Positions 24,380 to 34,637 of a stretch of 64,000 nucleotides of DNA are shown in pieces; the stretch's first letter is position 1; every line of letters starts with the position of its first letter. The notes beneath the pieces are model-generated. The model ran no database searches. It was not told the origin of the DNA and was given only the letters and a program-made list of their open reading frames with translations. The position numbers were made by a program, and so were the translations under genes. This DNA comes from Strobilurus pachycystidiatus (Eukaryota; Basidiomycota; Agaricomycetes; Agaricales; Physalacriaceae), in the NCBI GenBank assembly GCA_019915135.1, contig JAHLMK010000023.1, forward strand, positions 496,001-560,000, given 5' to 3'.

Positions 24380-26253
24380 ATGGCTGAACCAGTTGTCGAC
24401 CACGAGAAAGGTTACGGCAGTTCCAGCAGCGATGAGGGCGATGCGCCCGTCATCTACGAACGCCCTACTGGTCTCAAGGGCGTGTACTACAACCCCATCA
24501 CGCAGGTATGTCTTGAAGCTATCTGTGTTCCGACATCCACTGACCACCGCCACGCAGGTTGCCATGCTTGGCTTCGTCTGCTTCATGGGTCCGGGATTGT
24601 TCAACGCACTGAACGGTCTCGGTGCGGGTGGACAAATTGATTCGCAAACCAACTCGAACGCCAACACCGCGCTGTACTCGACGTTCGCGACCATGGCCTT
24701 CTTCGCTGGGTATGTCATCTTTATCGCATGTGTCGCGTCGTCAATTGAACGATTGTAAGGTCGGTCAACAACAAGCTTGGGCCAAAGGTTACGCTTCTCC
24801 TGGGAAGCATGGGCTACTCCTTGTACATTGGTTCGTACCTGTGAGTCGTCAAACTTGACATACCATGGCAGCGTCAACTGAGTCTCGAACAGTGCCATGA
24901 ACATTCACTCGAATGCTGGTGGTTTCGTCATTGCTGCTGGGGCTATTCTTGGGATCTGCGCTGGTCTGTTATGGACTGCACAAGGTTCTTTGATGATGGC
25001 CTATCCCACGGAAGCTCAGAAGGGTACATTCATTGGTATCTTCTGGTCCATTTTCAATCTGGGTGGTGTCGTTGGTGCCTCTGTTGCTTGCGGTCGCAAC
25101 TGGCACTCTGAGGTACGTTCATACACGTCTAGAAGGGAACACCATTCTCACTATGTTTCAGGCTGGGATGGGTATGTCGTAACGTGGGCTATCCTGACCG
25201 TTTCTAATTGCCCTGCAGTTGATAACGGAACATACATCGGATTCTTGATCCTCACACTCATCGGTGTCTGCATCCCGATGACCATGGCCGACCCCGACAA
25301 GATGATACGTTCCGATGGCACCAAGGTCACCACTCCTCGTCAAATGTCGTGGAAGACCGAGCTCATCGGGCTTTGGGTCACCCTCCGCACCGACCCACTC
25401 ATCATCCTGCTCTTCCCCATGTTCTTCGCCTCTAACTGGTTCTACGCGTGGCGTAAGTCGCACTCGCTTCGTCCGATCATGACATGATAAGACTGACTTC
25501 TGCTCCTTCTACAGAATTCAGCGAGTTTAACGGAGTACTTTTCAACATCCGGACTCGCGCTCTCAACAACTTGTTGTATTGGATTGCGCAGATTATCGGC
25601 TCCATCCTCATCGGTCTCCTCCTCGATCGCAAGTCACTCACTCGCCGCGTGCGTGCGTACACGGGCTGGACTGTCCTCTTCCTCATGGTCTTCGCCGTAC
25701 ACATCTGGGGTTACTTCTACCAGAAGCAATACACTCGCGAGACCGTAAAGGCCGACATCGATTTCACTGAGACTCGCTACGTCGGACGCGTCTTCTTCTA
25801 CATTTTCTGCGGTATTTTAGACGCAATGTGGCAGACCACCTCGTACTGGCTCATGGGCGCGATGTCGAACGATCCCTCCAAGCTTGCCTTCTTTGCTGGA
25901 TTCTGTAAGTGCTCTTTGCTAGGGCGGTACACATTACATGGACTAAACTTGATGTAGACAAGTCCATCCAGTCAGCTGGTGGAGCTGGAAGTTGGCGCGC
26001 TGATGCAGTCAAGACACCATTCATGAACATGTTTGCCTCGACCTGGGCACTTCTTGCCGCTGGTCTCATCTTTGCCTTACCCATGATCCACCTTCGTGTC
26101 AGGGAGCACACAGAGATCACGGACGAGACGATGTAGGTGTTGTGGTCATTAATCAGAGCAGATGCTGATATTGGTTATTCCAGCGCCCGTATGGACGAGT
26201 CTGGTCATGTCATGAGTACGGAGGTGGCGAAGGAGCGAGGCGTTACTGCCTAA
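24380..26253 (+). CDS. UNC-93-like major facilitator superfamily transporter
   Basis: Nine exons (24380-24505, 24558-24709, 24760-24840, 24893-25112, 25162-25171, 25219-25452, 25515-25904, 25958-26132, 26184-26253) give 485 residues with about eleven hydrophobic segments. Diagnostic for the UNC-93/DUF895 branch are NPITQVAMLGFVCFMGPGLF at the first helix, LYSTFATMAFFAG, LGSMGYSLYIGSYL, and WTAQGSLMMAYPTEAQKGTFIG (helix 5). IFCGILDAMWQTTSYWLMGA near the end is also typical. Both termini are polar and probably cytosolic. Exon 5 is only 10 nt, coding AGM plus one base, and is required to keep phase. Members of this family are ion-channel regulators or solute transporters; the substrate here is unknown. 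Confidence 0.88.
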
Positions 26254-27663
26254 AAATACACAGTTTTAGCTCCCTGGTAGTTATGAATGCTAACGATCTT
26301 GGATAAAGGATTCCTGACGAGTCCATGAGCATTGATTTCGAGGCAAGTGATTGGAGTGCCTACCTCCCTTAAGCCATATATACCTTTCGTATCTTACAAT
26401 AATATGGAGCGGAGGCGATTAAAGCCACCGAGAAAGCCTTTATGAAGCGCGGACGCATCCCAGACGACGATGAAGAGGTCCATCAAATAGGCCGGAAATC
26501 GAGGGCGTGGCATTTGGCACAGATGAACCAACACGCTGGCAGACGGCTGCTACTGGGGTCATCCCATGTTATGTTTCTTGTGCCAGCTTGCCAGAATCTG
26601 CGATCATATTTTCCCAGTCAAGGCCAGCGCTCGCCTTTTTCTGGAGAATGCGCTTCGGCATATACAAGACACCCTCACCATCCATCCTACTCGCTTCTGG
26701 AAAGGACGGGGAAACAGAGTATACACCTCAGGAATACATTCCAGCGGCTCTTCGTGGAACGGTGGGATACGGAGCTTGTGTCGCAGCGATGTCTATCTTG
26801 GAACCATTCCTAGTCAATTGGCAACATCGTCAAATTTGAACTCACTCTGAAGATGGCCAACACGATAAAACGTTTGTGCCATCTTCGCTACGATTATTCA
26901 ATACATCGTCCGCGACAACAGTTGGGCGTGACGGAAATCCCGACGCTTCGTTACTATCAAGACGTAGGTACTTAGCCGGGAGGCGGGGGTTTCAATAGCG
27001 CTGTCAACCGCTCATGTGCCGCTGCTGAGAGAAGAACCAGATTCTTCGAGAGTCTTGTTCGTTTGCTCCAATGAATGATGATGATCCTAGTAATCAATTC
27101 TCATGTTTGGAGGATCCTTTTTAATGATCAGAAAAACACTTCTGTCATCGCGCTAGTCTGAGGGTGGCGAGCGAGGAATGCTTCGATGAGAATATACAGG
27201 ACGGGAGTCCTAGCTTCCGGGGGAGTTAGTTGGCAACTGGAGATGAGGGGTTTCGTATACGGAGGCCGTTGGCTGTGATGAGCTTGTTGAGGTGAAACGG
27301 GGTAGTCACAACTAATGAACATTGCAAGTGAGAAGAGATCGAGCGGTAGTGCATCTTGTAGCCAAGAGTAGTGTTACCACACAGAAAAACGAATTAGATG
27401 TTAAAAGACGCGTCCCAGTATTGATTCGAATGCCGGTAAATATAGGTCGTCGACCGAAGGCGGTCTGTGATGGTGTGTGTGGAAGAGTAGTGCGGATACA
27501 ATTCGTGTGGAGATGCTATAGCGAGTCTATTATGTACAGATGAAGAGGGATTGAAGATCGCCGGGGTTGAGGACCAGATGATTACACAGACATGTACTGT
27601 GCCATGCTGTCAAGACAATCAAATGATGAGCAGCTGAAGGTGTACATACCACTACCAGTAGAC
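26254..27663. other. Intergenic stretch, possibly with a decayed gene
   Basis: Overlapping plus-strand frames at 26442-26850 in two phases could be remains of a coding sequence (GVIPCYVSCASLPE, EYIPAALRGTVGYGA), but no start, splice sites or family were found. The rest shows nothing. Confidence 0.35.
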
Positions 27664-28631
27664 TTACGTGGACCCTGATTTTCCTTCGAGACGCTTCTCG
27701 AGCTTGTTGAACTCGTCGAGCGCAATCTCTTCTTCCTGGTCAAGGATCTGGAGGACGTGAGCTTGTACAAAGTGATAAGAGTGAGGAAAGACTCACCTGT
27801 TCGACACCCTTGACCTCAGGGATATAGTGCATGAGCATACGCTCAATCCCACTCTTGAGCGTGACGGTGCTAGAATCACATCCGCGACAACTGCCCTTGA
27901 GCTTAACCTGCACGACACCAGTACCCTCTTCGTCGAATCCACGATACTCAATATCCCCACCGTCCTCCATGATTGCTGGCCGCACCCGTGTCTCCAGCAG
28001 CTCCTTGATCATCGCGACCGTCTCCGAATCCGTGTCTAGGATCTTAGTGTCTTGGGGGCCCGCGTTGTCCTTCTCCTCCTGACTCCGGAACAAAGCTTGA
28101 CCAGAGGAAAAGAACTCCATGAGGATGGAGTATATCTCGGGCTTGACGACCGCCCAGGTGTTTTCCGAGTCCTTGGACACGGTGACAAAGTCCGGGCCGT
28201 AGAAGACGCCCTTCACACCCTCAATGCCCATGAGACGAATAGCTAGTGGGGAGGAGAGTGCAGAGCGCGTGTCAAGGAACTCGGCGGTGCCGTCGCCCAT
28301 GACTTGCACTCCAGGTATAAACTTTAATGAGTCGTCGTTGGGTGTGTTTTCTGTTTGGATGAACATGGATCGTGCTGGTAATGGTCAGCGTTGTTCTACA
28401 CGGAGGGGTGGCGGATGACGCACTCATTAATGGACTTGCTTTGGCATTGACGGCGGAGCGGTATATTGGCACTATGGAGGATTCCGTCGCAAAGCGCCGG
28501 CCATGGCGGAAGGAGAAATGCACGGGTGATGATGAGAGGGCGCGACACGCTATACGGGGTCGGGCGGATGCCCTTTCAAGGGCCTTGAAGCAGTTTTGTG
28601 TGGACAGAGTGCTGGTCATGGTGGTGGTCAC
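27664..28631 (-). CDS. NFU1: NFU1-type mitochondrial iron-sulfur cluster scaffold/carrier
   Basis: Exons 28424-28631, 27797-28374 and 27664-27747 give 289 residues. An Arg/Ser-rich presequence comes first. The N-terminal Nfu domain reads MFIQTENTPNDDSLKFIPG and ends near MGIEGVKGVFYGPDFVTVSK. The C-terminal NifU domain contains IMEDGGDIEY and the CxxC cluster ligand motif KGSCRGCDSSTVTL, then GIERMLMHYIPEVKGVEQ. Nfu1 passes 4Fe-4S clusters to lipoate synthase and other mitochondrial apoproteins. The first ATG (28631) is used; one at 28619 is equally possible. The end is uncertain: a donor-like GTAAGT overlaps the TAA, and splicing would add MAQYMSV instead. It diverges from HEM3 127 bases away. 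Confidence 0.9.
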
Positions 28632-28758
28632 TGAGCAAGCTCGAGTTGCGCATTAGTAAAAGGCCAAGCACGTGGATATCTGCGATCGGGATGGTCCGAT
28701 CAATTTCTGAGCTCTCTTCCAGCCTTCGTTCACCTCGCACGCTCAATATCCAACCACC
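28632..28758. promoter_or_regulatory. Short bidirectional promoter region between NFU1 and HEM3
   Basis: Only 127 bases separate the two divergent start codons, so both promoters and 5' UTRs must lie here. This would allow joint control of iron-sulfur cluster and haem synthesis; co-regulation is inference from position. Confidence 0.55.
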
Positions 28759-29911
28759 ATGAGCTCGGCAGAATCACAGCCGCGCGCCTTTGTCTGTGCA
28801 TCGCGTGGCTCGGCGCTTGCCCAGGTCCAGACGAACTCTGTCGTGGCAGCGCTACAGGCGCTCTACCCCGACGCTGATGACTCTGCACCGACGTTTGCCA
28901 CGTCCTTCATGCAATCTGGCGGCGACGTGAACAAGTCCACCGCCCTCTTCCTGCTCGGTGGCAAGGCCCTGTGGACCAAGGAGCTTGAGGTCGCGCTCAA
29001 AGAGAACGCATGCGACTTTCTGGTGCACTCGCTCAAGGACGTGCCGACGGTCCTGCCCGACGGATGCATGCTTGGTGCCGTGATGGAGCGCGCAGATCCT
29101 GTTGATAGCCTGGTCATCAAGAAGAGCAAGGAGGGGGTCTGGAAGTCGCTGGACGATCTCCCCGCTGGCAGCACGATCGGCACGGGCAGCATCCGGCGCA
29201 TCGCCCAGCTCAAGCGACAATACCCCAACTTCAAATTCCAGGATTGCGTGCGTCACTCCTTTTCTCCCACAATCGCGTTCATCTAATCGCTTCTCTCTCA
29301 CCAGCGTGGAAATATGTGAGCCGGTCGGGAGGCTATGCATTCCCATCTACTGATCTTTTCTCATCAGTGATACTCGACTGGCAAAGGTCGACGCCGAGGA
29401 CGGTCCTTACGCTGCCATCATCCTCGCCAAAGCCGGACTGCTCCGTCTCAATCTCGGCCACCGCATATCCGCCGACCTCGGCCCGCCCACCATTTTCCAC
29501 GCCGTATCCCAAGGCGCACTTGGCGTAGAGATCCGTACCGACGACCCCGAAGCTCTCCGTCTATGCCAGGCCATCACCCACAAGACGACGCACATAGAGT
29601 GCTTTGCTGAGCGCGCGTGTCTCCGCGTCCTCGAGGGCGGATGCAGTGTGCCCGTTGGCGTCGCGTCTTCACTCAAGAATGGCATATTGGAGCTTACCGG
29701 ATGTGTGACATCTCTGGATGGCAGCACTCATGTACAGCATACGTTGAAGGAGTCAGTAGATGATCTGGAGGCTGCTGAGGCGGTTGGCGCATCGCTGGCA
29801 AAGAAGCTCATTGAGCTGGGGGCTAAAGAAATTCTAGAAGAGATCACCAGAGATAAAGATAGGCGCGCAGAAGAGGCGAGGAAGCTGGAAGCGGAGAAGG
29901 CATCTTCATAA
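28759..29911 (+). CDS. HEM3: Porphobilinogen deaminase (hydroxymethylbilane synthase)
   Basis: Exons 28759-29247, 29305-29315 and 29368-29911 give 347 residues, the normal eukaryotic length. The enzyme polymerises four porphobilinogens to hydroxymethylbilane in cytosolic haem synthesis. Visible motifs are ASRGSALAQVQ (substrate-binding Arg), KALWTKELEVAL, FLVHSLKDVPT, GTGSIRRIAQL, RGNIDTRLAKVD and the dipyrromethane cofactor cysteine loop EGGCSVPVGV. The RGNIDTR motif is split over three exons, with a middle exon of 11 nt. The C-terminal helix is extended and Lys/Glu-rich. Confidence 0.95.
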
Positions 29912-30421
29912 AGATTCTGTCGATGTATGTACGATAATATAACTTATGTGTTAGATATAACGCATCAGTGCTTGCATTGTGGTTTTATTTCGCGAGGTAC
30001 GCATTGCTACTTCACTACAACGGCTGGAGTCTCATCATCATACAGTACAGTACCATTGGAAGTGTGTCATATGGCATTTATTGCTGACAACTTTCTTGGG
30101 ATGGTTCTGCGTTGAACTTTCAAGTCTCAGGCCGGCTGCCACTTGACAAGAGTCGTGATTTATGGTCCTGTTCATTTGATGCAAGGGAGAATGCGTGTAA
30201 GCCCTCGAGCTGACTGTCGGTCGGCGTTTAGGCGAGATAGTTTGATAGCAGGCGGCGAACGTGGAAGGAGAGGTGCCTGTAATCTCACAAAGCTCGTGGT
30301 ACGGTGAGAATAAGCCCTCAAATACTTATGCTCGTCGAATGGCTTTGAGGATTTAGTATGATCCGTTGCAATGCGCGATTATTAGTCGAGTCCGTGTCGG
30401 TGAGGTACATGAAGGCGTATT
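29912..30421. other. Intergenic stretch between convergent HEM3 and V-ATPase c genes
   Basis: Presumed 3' UTRs of both genes; no gene seen. Confidence 0.5.
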
Positions 30422-31285
30422 TTAACACACGTCGAAGCCGCTTACTCTCGAGTTCATGATGAGCGCGACAATGAGACTAAATGCAACATCAGTATGAGAC
30501 TCGAGGAATGACAGGAAGACACGCACCCATACAAGCCCAACACCTCCGCAAAAATCAGAATCAATACCATCGACACGAAGACTTTGGATTCATGCACGTA
30601 TGCACGCACGCACTGTGACCTTGATCAGTGAGGTGGGAGGCAAAAGCAAGGATGTACGCACGTTATCACCGACGATTCCGATGGCGTAGCCTGCAGTCAG
30701 GCCGGTCATGCCACATGCAAGTCCAGCGCCGAGGTGAACAAAGCCCGAGGCAAGGGAGTAGTCGTGGGGTTGGATGCCGCCAGATATGAGTACCGACACG
30801 ACGAGGCCGTAGACGGCGATGATTCCGGACATGACGACCGGTATTAGGGACTGGAAAGAGGTTTAGTTGGTGGTCGATTGAGGTGCTCCAGAAGTGTGGC
30901 TAGGGAGTAGTCGATGGAATATGACTGGATTATAGGCTCGGATGTGTGTCGGGGAATGCCCAGGTATGGGACATGATTTAAAGGACGTGTGCGCGGCGGG
31001 ATGATGTTTGGGAGAGTGCGCACACCTTCATAATGAGCTCGGGTTTGAATGTACCAAGACCAGCAATACCAATGCCGGCTTTGGCGGTCCCAAAGGCGGC
31101 ACCGACGGCTAGGGGAATTGTTAGATTGTTGCTGTTGGAGTTATTGCGACCGAGACGCACTGCTAAGGACCATCTGCATCGTTCGGGTCAGTACAGCCTG
31201 CATTTAATCGAGACGCTGTTTGGCGCACCGCGGACGCGACGCCGGCAAAGCCAAAGAATGGCGCATAGGGCGGGCACAACGACAT
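30422..31285 (-). CDS. VMA3: V-type proton ATPase proteolipid subunit c
   Basis: Six exons (31229-31285, 31161-31173, 31026-31108, 30662-30850, 30527-30612, 30422-30476) give 160 residues, exactly the family length. Four helices: [60 protein letters not shown], and the last helix [29 protein letters not shown] carries the essential proton-binding glutamate. The ring of c subunits drives proton pumping into vacuole and endosomes. Exon 2 is only 13 nt. The C-terminus [10 protein letters not shown] ends in a DVC-like tail, so reading through the GTAAG at the last junction to TAA is preferred. Confidence 0.94.
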
Positions 31286-31356
31286 GGAGGTGATGAGGAA
31301 AGAGGGAACTTGTTTGGCAAGTGCCGCTGCCAAACATCGCCTCTGCGCTTTTTACC
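31286..31356. promoter_or_regulatory. 71-bp bidirectional promoter between VMA3 and MRPL6
   Basis: The divergent ATG codons at 31285 and 31357 are separated by only 71 bases, so the promoters must overlap each other or the neighbouring gene's 5' coding region. No TATA box is seen. Confidence 0.5.
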
Positions 31357-32033
31357 ATGAACTTTGGCGCCCTCGCGCGGCGCGGGCTACATACCACCGC
31401 CGCCCTCCGCTCTCGCATAGGCTCGACGCCAATACTGCTCCCCGACAACATCACCCTTTCGCAGACACCCGATGCGCTCGCAGTCACTGGCCCGCTCGGG
31501 ACCGCCTCCGTCCCGCTCGAACCGTTCATCGTCCTCACGCACCTCACCGCACCCGCCCCCGCACTCGGCGTCGCCATTCAGGACCACGCATTCCGCCACC
31601 AGCGCGCCATGTGGGGGACGACGCGCACGCATATAGCCAACGCCATCGAGGGCATCACGCAGGGCTTCACCACACCAATATACCTCGTCGGCGTCGGGTA
31701 CCGCGCGGCCATGGAGGAAGACCCGCGCGGCGTCGAGGACGGCGGCTCTGGGAAGCGGCTAGCGATGAAGCTTGGGTACAGTCATACAGTGTACTTGCCC
31801 ATACCGAGTTGGGTGGACGCAACCGTCGAGTCGCCGACAAAGATCGTGCTGAAGGCCAAGGACAAGCATTTGTTAGGCTTGTTTGCGGCGCGGATACGGT
31901 CGTACAGGAAGCCGGAGCCATACAAGGGAAAGGTGCGCGTCTTGATTGTCTTACTGTTGTGCAAGTCTGACCGTCGCAGGGTATATTTGTTGGAAACGAG
32001 ACGGTGCGCGTCAAGAGCGTGAAGAAAAAGTAG
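31357..32033 (+). CDS. MRPL6: Mitochondrial large-subunit ribosomal protein uL6m
   Basis: Exons 31357-31932 and 31980-32033 give 209 residues. The Arg-rich head MNFGALARRGLHTTAALRSR is a mitochondrial presequence. Two L6 halves follow: ITLSQTPDALAVTGPLGT..., and the C-terminal signature LGYSHTVYLPIP, then ESPTKIVLKAKDKHLLGLFAARIRS and RKPEPYKGKGIFVGNE. The first ATG downstream of the divergent VMA3 start was chosen; an in-frame GTG further up is ignored. Confidence 0.93.
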
Positions 32034-33304
32034 ACTCCACGATAATACTTCGTTTAATACATCGACTTTCTCTATTCCTCGCGTGCGAATCCTCGGAGTC
32101 TATCACTACCGGAAGTACAGAATTATGGTTAGGTCTACCGTATGTTTGAAAGCCACGACGACAACCCGCGAACAGATGTTTTGAAAACGTGGAGGGCTTA
32201 GCGAGCAACTTTGTGGCAATCAACCTGAAAGGGTTTGAGCTTTCACTACAGTTGTTGGACTATGTTGCGTATGATCACAGATGATAATCTTTGTACAGCT
32301 TATGATACATACTGCATCGCAAAAATTGACAACATCTTATGCACGTCTACACACGATCGCATACCTTGATATACTGACATATGCCTGGTATGTCATATTC
32401 ACCTGCGTTAAGGTGTCTGTTACTACATATACTGTACGTGTGGGCACGTAAGAGTATTTACGGAGTAGTACGTATGCCTGCATATGGTTGTGTATGCCTC
32501 GGAATGACATCTCGACATGTATGGGTGTGATAGTGATATTCTCAAATATACAGAGATGTGATTCCTTCACATGAATCTGTATGGTTCTTAATTGGACGCA
32601 GTAGTATAAATCACAATATATATTAATCTAAGACTACGACTATACATGTACGACAATGTATTATCGACTTACATAGGTACCGGCCAGCGCAAGGCTGGCA
32701 ATGATGAGGCTATCGTGCGTATGAAGCCTGAAATCTGCACGAAGGTGGTTAGCGCAGGTCTCATTCATTAGGCAGACAGGCATACCAGATATAGAGGAGC
32801 ATCGAAGATGTAGCGGAAACGAGGGATTAGGTGTCTGAAATTCATCGCCTTTTGAAAGGGAGGGTCAATACGAGTACAAGCAGGCATGGAGACGGTGTGA
32901 CGTACGCATCTTATAACAGAAACACCCAACGCTGGCGATACAGTGCGCGCAATGGCGCTCGATTGTCAATGAAATACAAGACCTTCAATGGCTGCAACGT
33001 AGGATGAGCGGCTGCGGCGGCGGTCGATGTGGAACATTACCTGTGAGATTACGAGTACGCGCCAGAGACCCGCGTGTCATCAGCAGAGCACAGTAGCGGC
33101 GGCATGGTGAACGCGATGGCGCGCGATGATTGCCAGCGGGAGAGGAGATGATGAGGGAAGGAGACAGAGAAGTAAGAGAGCCCGTCGCGAGTTTTGGGCA
33201 TTTCAAACTCCGACTTTCTCACGCACAGACCACCGCGCGTTCTGTATCCCGTGCAGGGTCTGACCACAGTGTCCCCCGCTTTGAAGCGCCGTAACATGAT
33301 GAGC
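32034..33304. other. Intergenic stretch, no confident gene
   Basis: AT-rich and rich in GTATG/CATAC. On the minus strand 33300-32640 there are several GT-AG-like junctions and short open pieces, but no joined frame with a start codon could be built. A small unrecognised gene interrupted upstream by the chromovirus is possible. Confidence 0.35.
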
Positions 33305-33704
33305 TGTCAGCGTCGGGCCTATTCGTCTATAGCGAGGGCGCACGAGGCAACGACTGGAGAGTGGTGTAAAGGGTGGTGTATTGAATCCCGGGGGAAAGAC
33401 AACGGTTCTCTGAAGAACTACTCTACTGACTACTGACTCTTTTATACAGTTCCCGACGCCCGATGGGCGCGGGTGCGCCCCTCTGACTCATTCCCGAGTC
33501 ATCGCGCCATCCCGCCCGTGATTGGTCGGGAGCGCGCCCTATCCCGCCCGATCCCGCTTTCCCGTCGGCCGAGCTCCGCCACCATGTGCTACCGTCGGAC
33601 GGCCGTCGGATAGATCCCGACGATGGGCGCGATACCGTTGCTCCCGCCCGCGCAGGCGTCGCCTTCGATCGGCTAGGCGTCTGTGGCGCAGTCAAGTCAT
33701 GACA
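33305..33704 (-). repeat. 3' LTR of the chromovirus (400 bp)
   Basis: Matches 38851-39275 except for about three transitions and the lack of three short tandem duplications (7, 12 and 6 bp). The polypurine tract GAAGAGGGGATAT abuts it at 33705-33717 on the minus strand. Confidence 0.95.
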
Positions 33705-34625
33705 ATATCCCCTCTTCAAGGCGCATGTCCCCATGGCGCGAATCTTAGCGCGACGCTGCGATCGGGACTGACTTCCTGCTGGTAGAACGTCGGCTACGAT
33801 CCTTTCGCTCTTCTTATAAGCCCGGAGAAGGGCCGGTGCTTGAATATCCGCTTCGTACGTCCAAGTGTTCTCCTCTAGGGGGTATCCTTTCCATTTGAGG
33901 AGGTATTGGGTCCGCCCACGGAACTTCTTGTGTCCCACGATTTTCTCGACCTCCCATTGTTCCTTGTCATCCACGATGACGGGATCGGGTCGCGTATAGG
34001 TCTGGTGAGGGAGTCCTTCGATGTAGGGTCGGAGGTAAACTGTGTTGAAGACATTGTGTATCTTGAACGAGGCAGGGAGCTGAATGCGATACGATGCCTT
34101 ACCGATCTTCTTCAGGACTTTGAAAGGCCCGTATCGTTTATCGGCGAGTTTCATAGAGGGACGATCGATCTTGAGATTGGTGGTCTCGAGAAGTACTTTG
34201 TCCCCGACTTTGTAGTCCGGATCCGGTCGTCGTTTCTCGTCGTAAAACCTCTTCATAGTGGCGGCGGCGGCCGTCAGGGCGGCACGAGCTTCCTCCCGAG
34301 CCCTGTCCAGGCGAGTGACGAACTCGTCCGCACTCTCGTTCCGAGTGGCGGTGCGGGGTTCCGTGCCTCGAAGCGGGTTGATGCCATACATCAGTTGGAA
34401 GGGGGATTTCTTCGTAGACGAGCTGGCTTTGTCGTTATAAGAGAATTCCGCTTGGGACAGCCAGGATGCCCAGTCGTTTTGTTGGTGATTGGTGAAGACG
34501 CGGAGGTACTGTTCCAGTTCCTGATTGATACGTTCCGTCTGTCCGTCCGTCTGTGGATGGTACGCGGTGGATGCTCGCTGTTTGACGCCAAGTCCTTGGT
34601 ATAGTGCCGTGGTGAACTGGCCCAC
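33423..34625 (-). pseudogene. Chromovirus Pol continuation: integrase core end and chromodomain
   Basis: Same frame as the upstream pol, after the single TGA. It continues GGQFVGQFTTALYQG, then [20 protein letters not shown] with the catalytic Glu, a GPFKVLKKIG GPY/F-like module, and a chromodomain (VGHKKFRGRTQYLLKWKGYP, ENTWTYE). The chromodomain is thought to steer integration to marked chromatin. The Ser/Arg-rich tail runs into the LTR. It would be produced only by stop readthrough. Confidence 0.85.
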
Positions 34626-34637
34626 GAATTGGCCTCC

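Noticed and set aside
26442..26850. Two overlapping plus-strand frames after the UNC-93-like gene
   Set aside because: Could be a gene relic, but neither frame gives a recognisable protein and no intron reconciles them.
32640..33297. Small spliced gene on the minus strand with several GT-AG-like junctions
   Set aside because: Every combination tried lacked either an ATG or a consistent phase; not enough to call.
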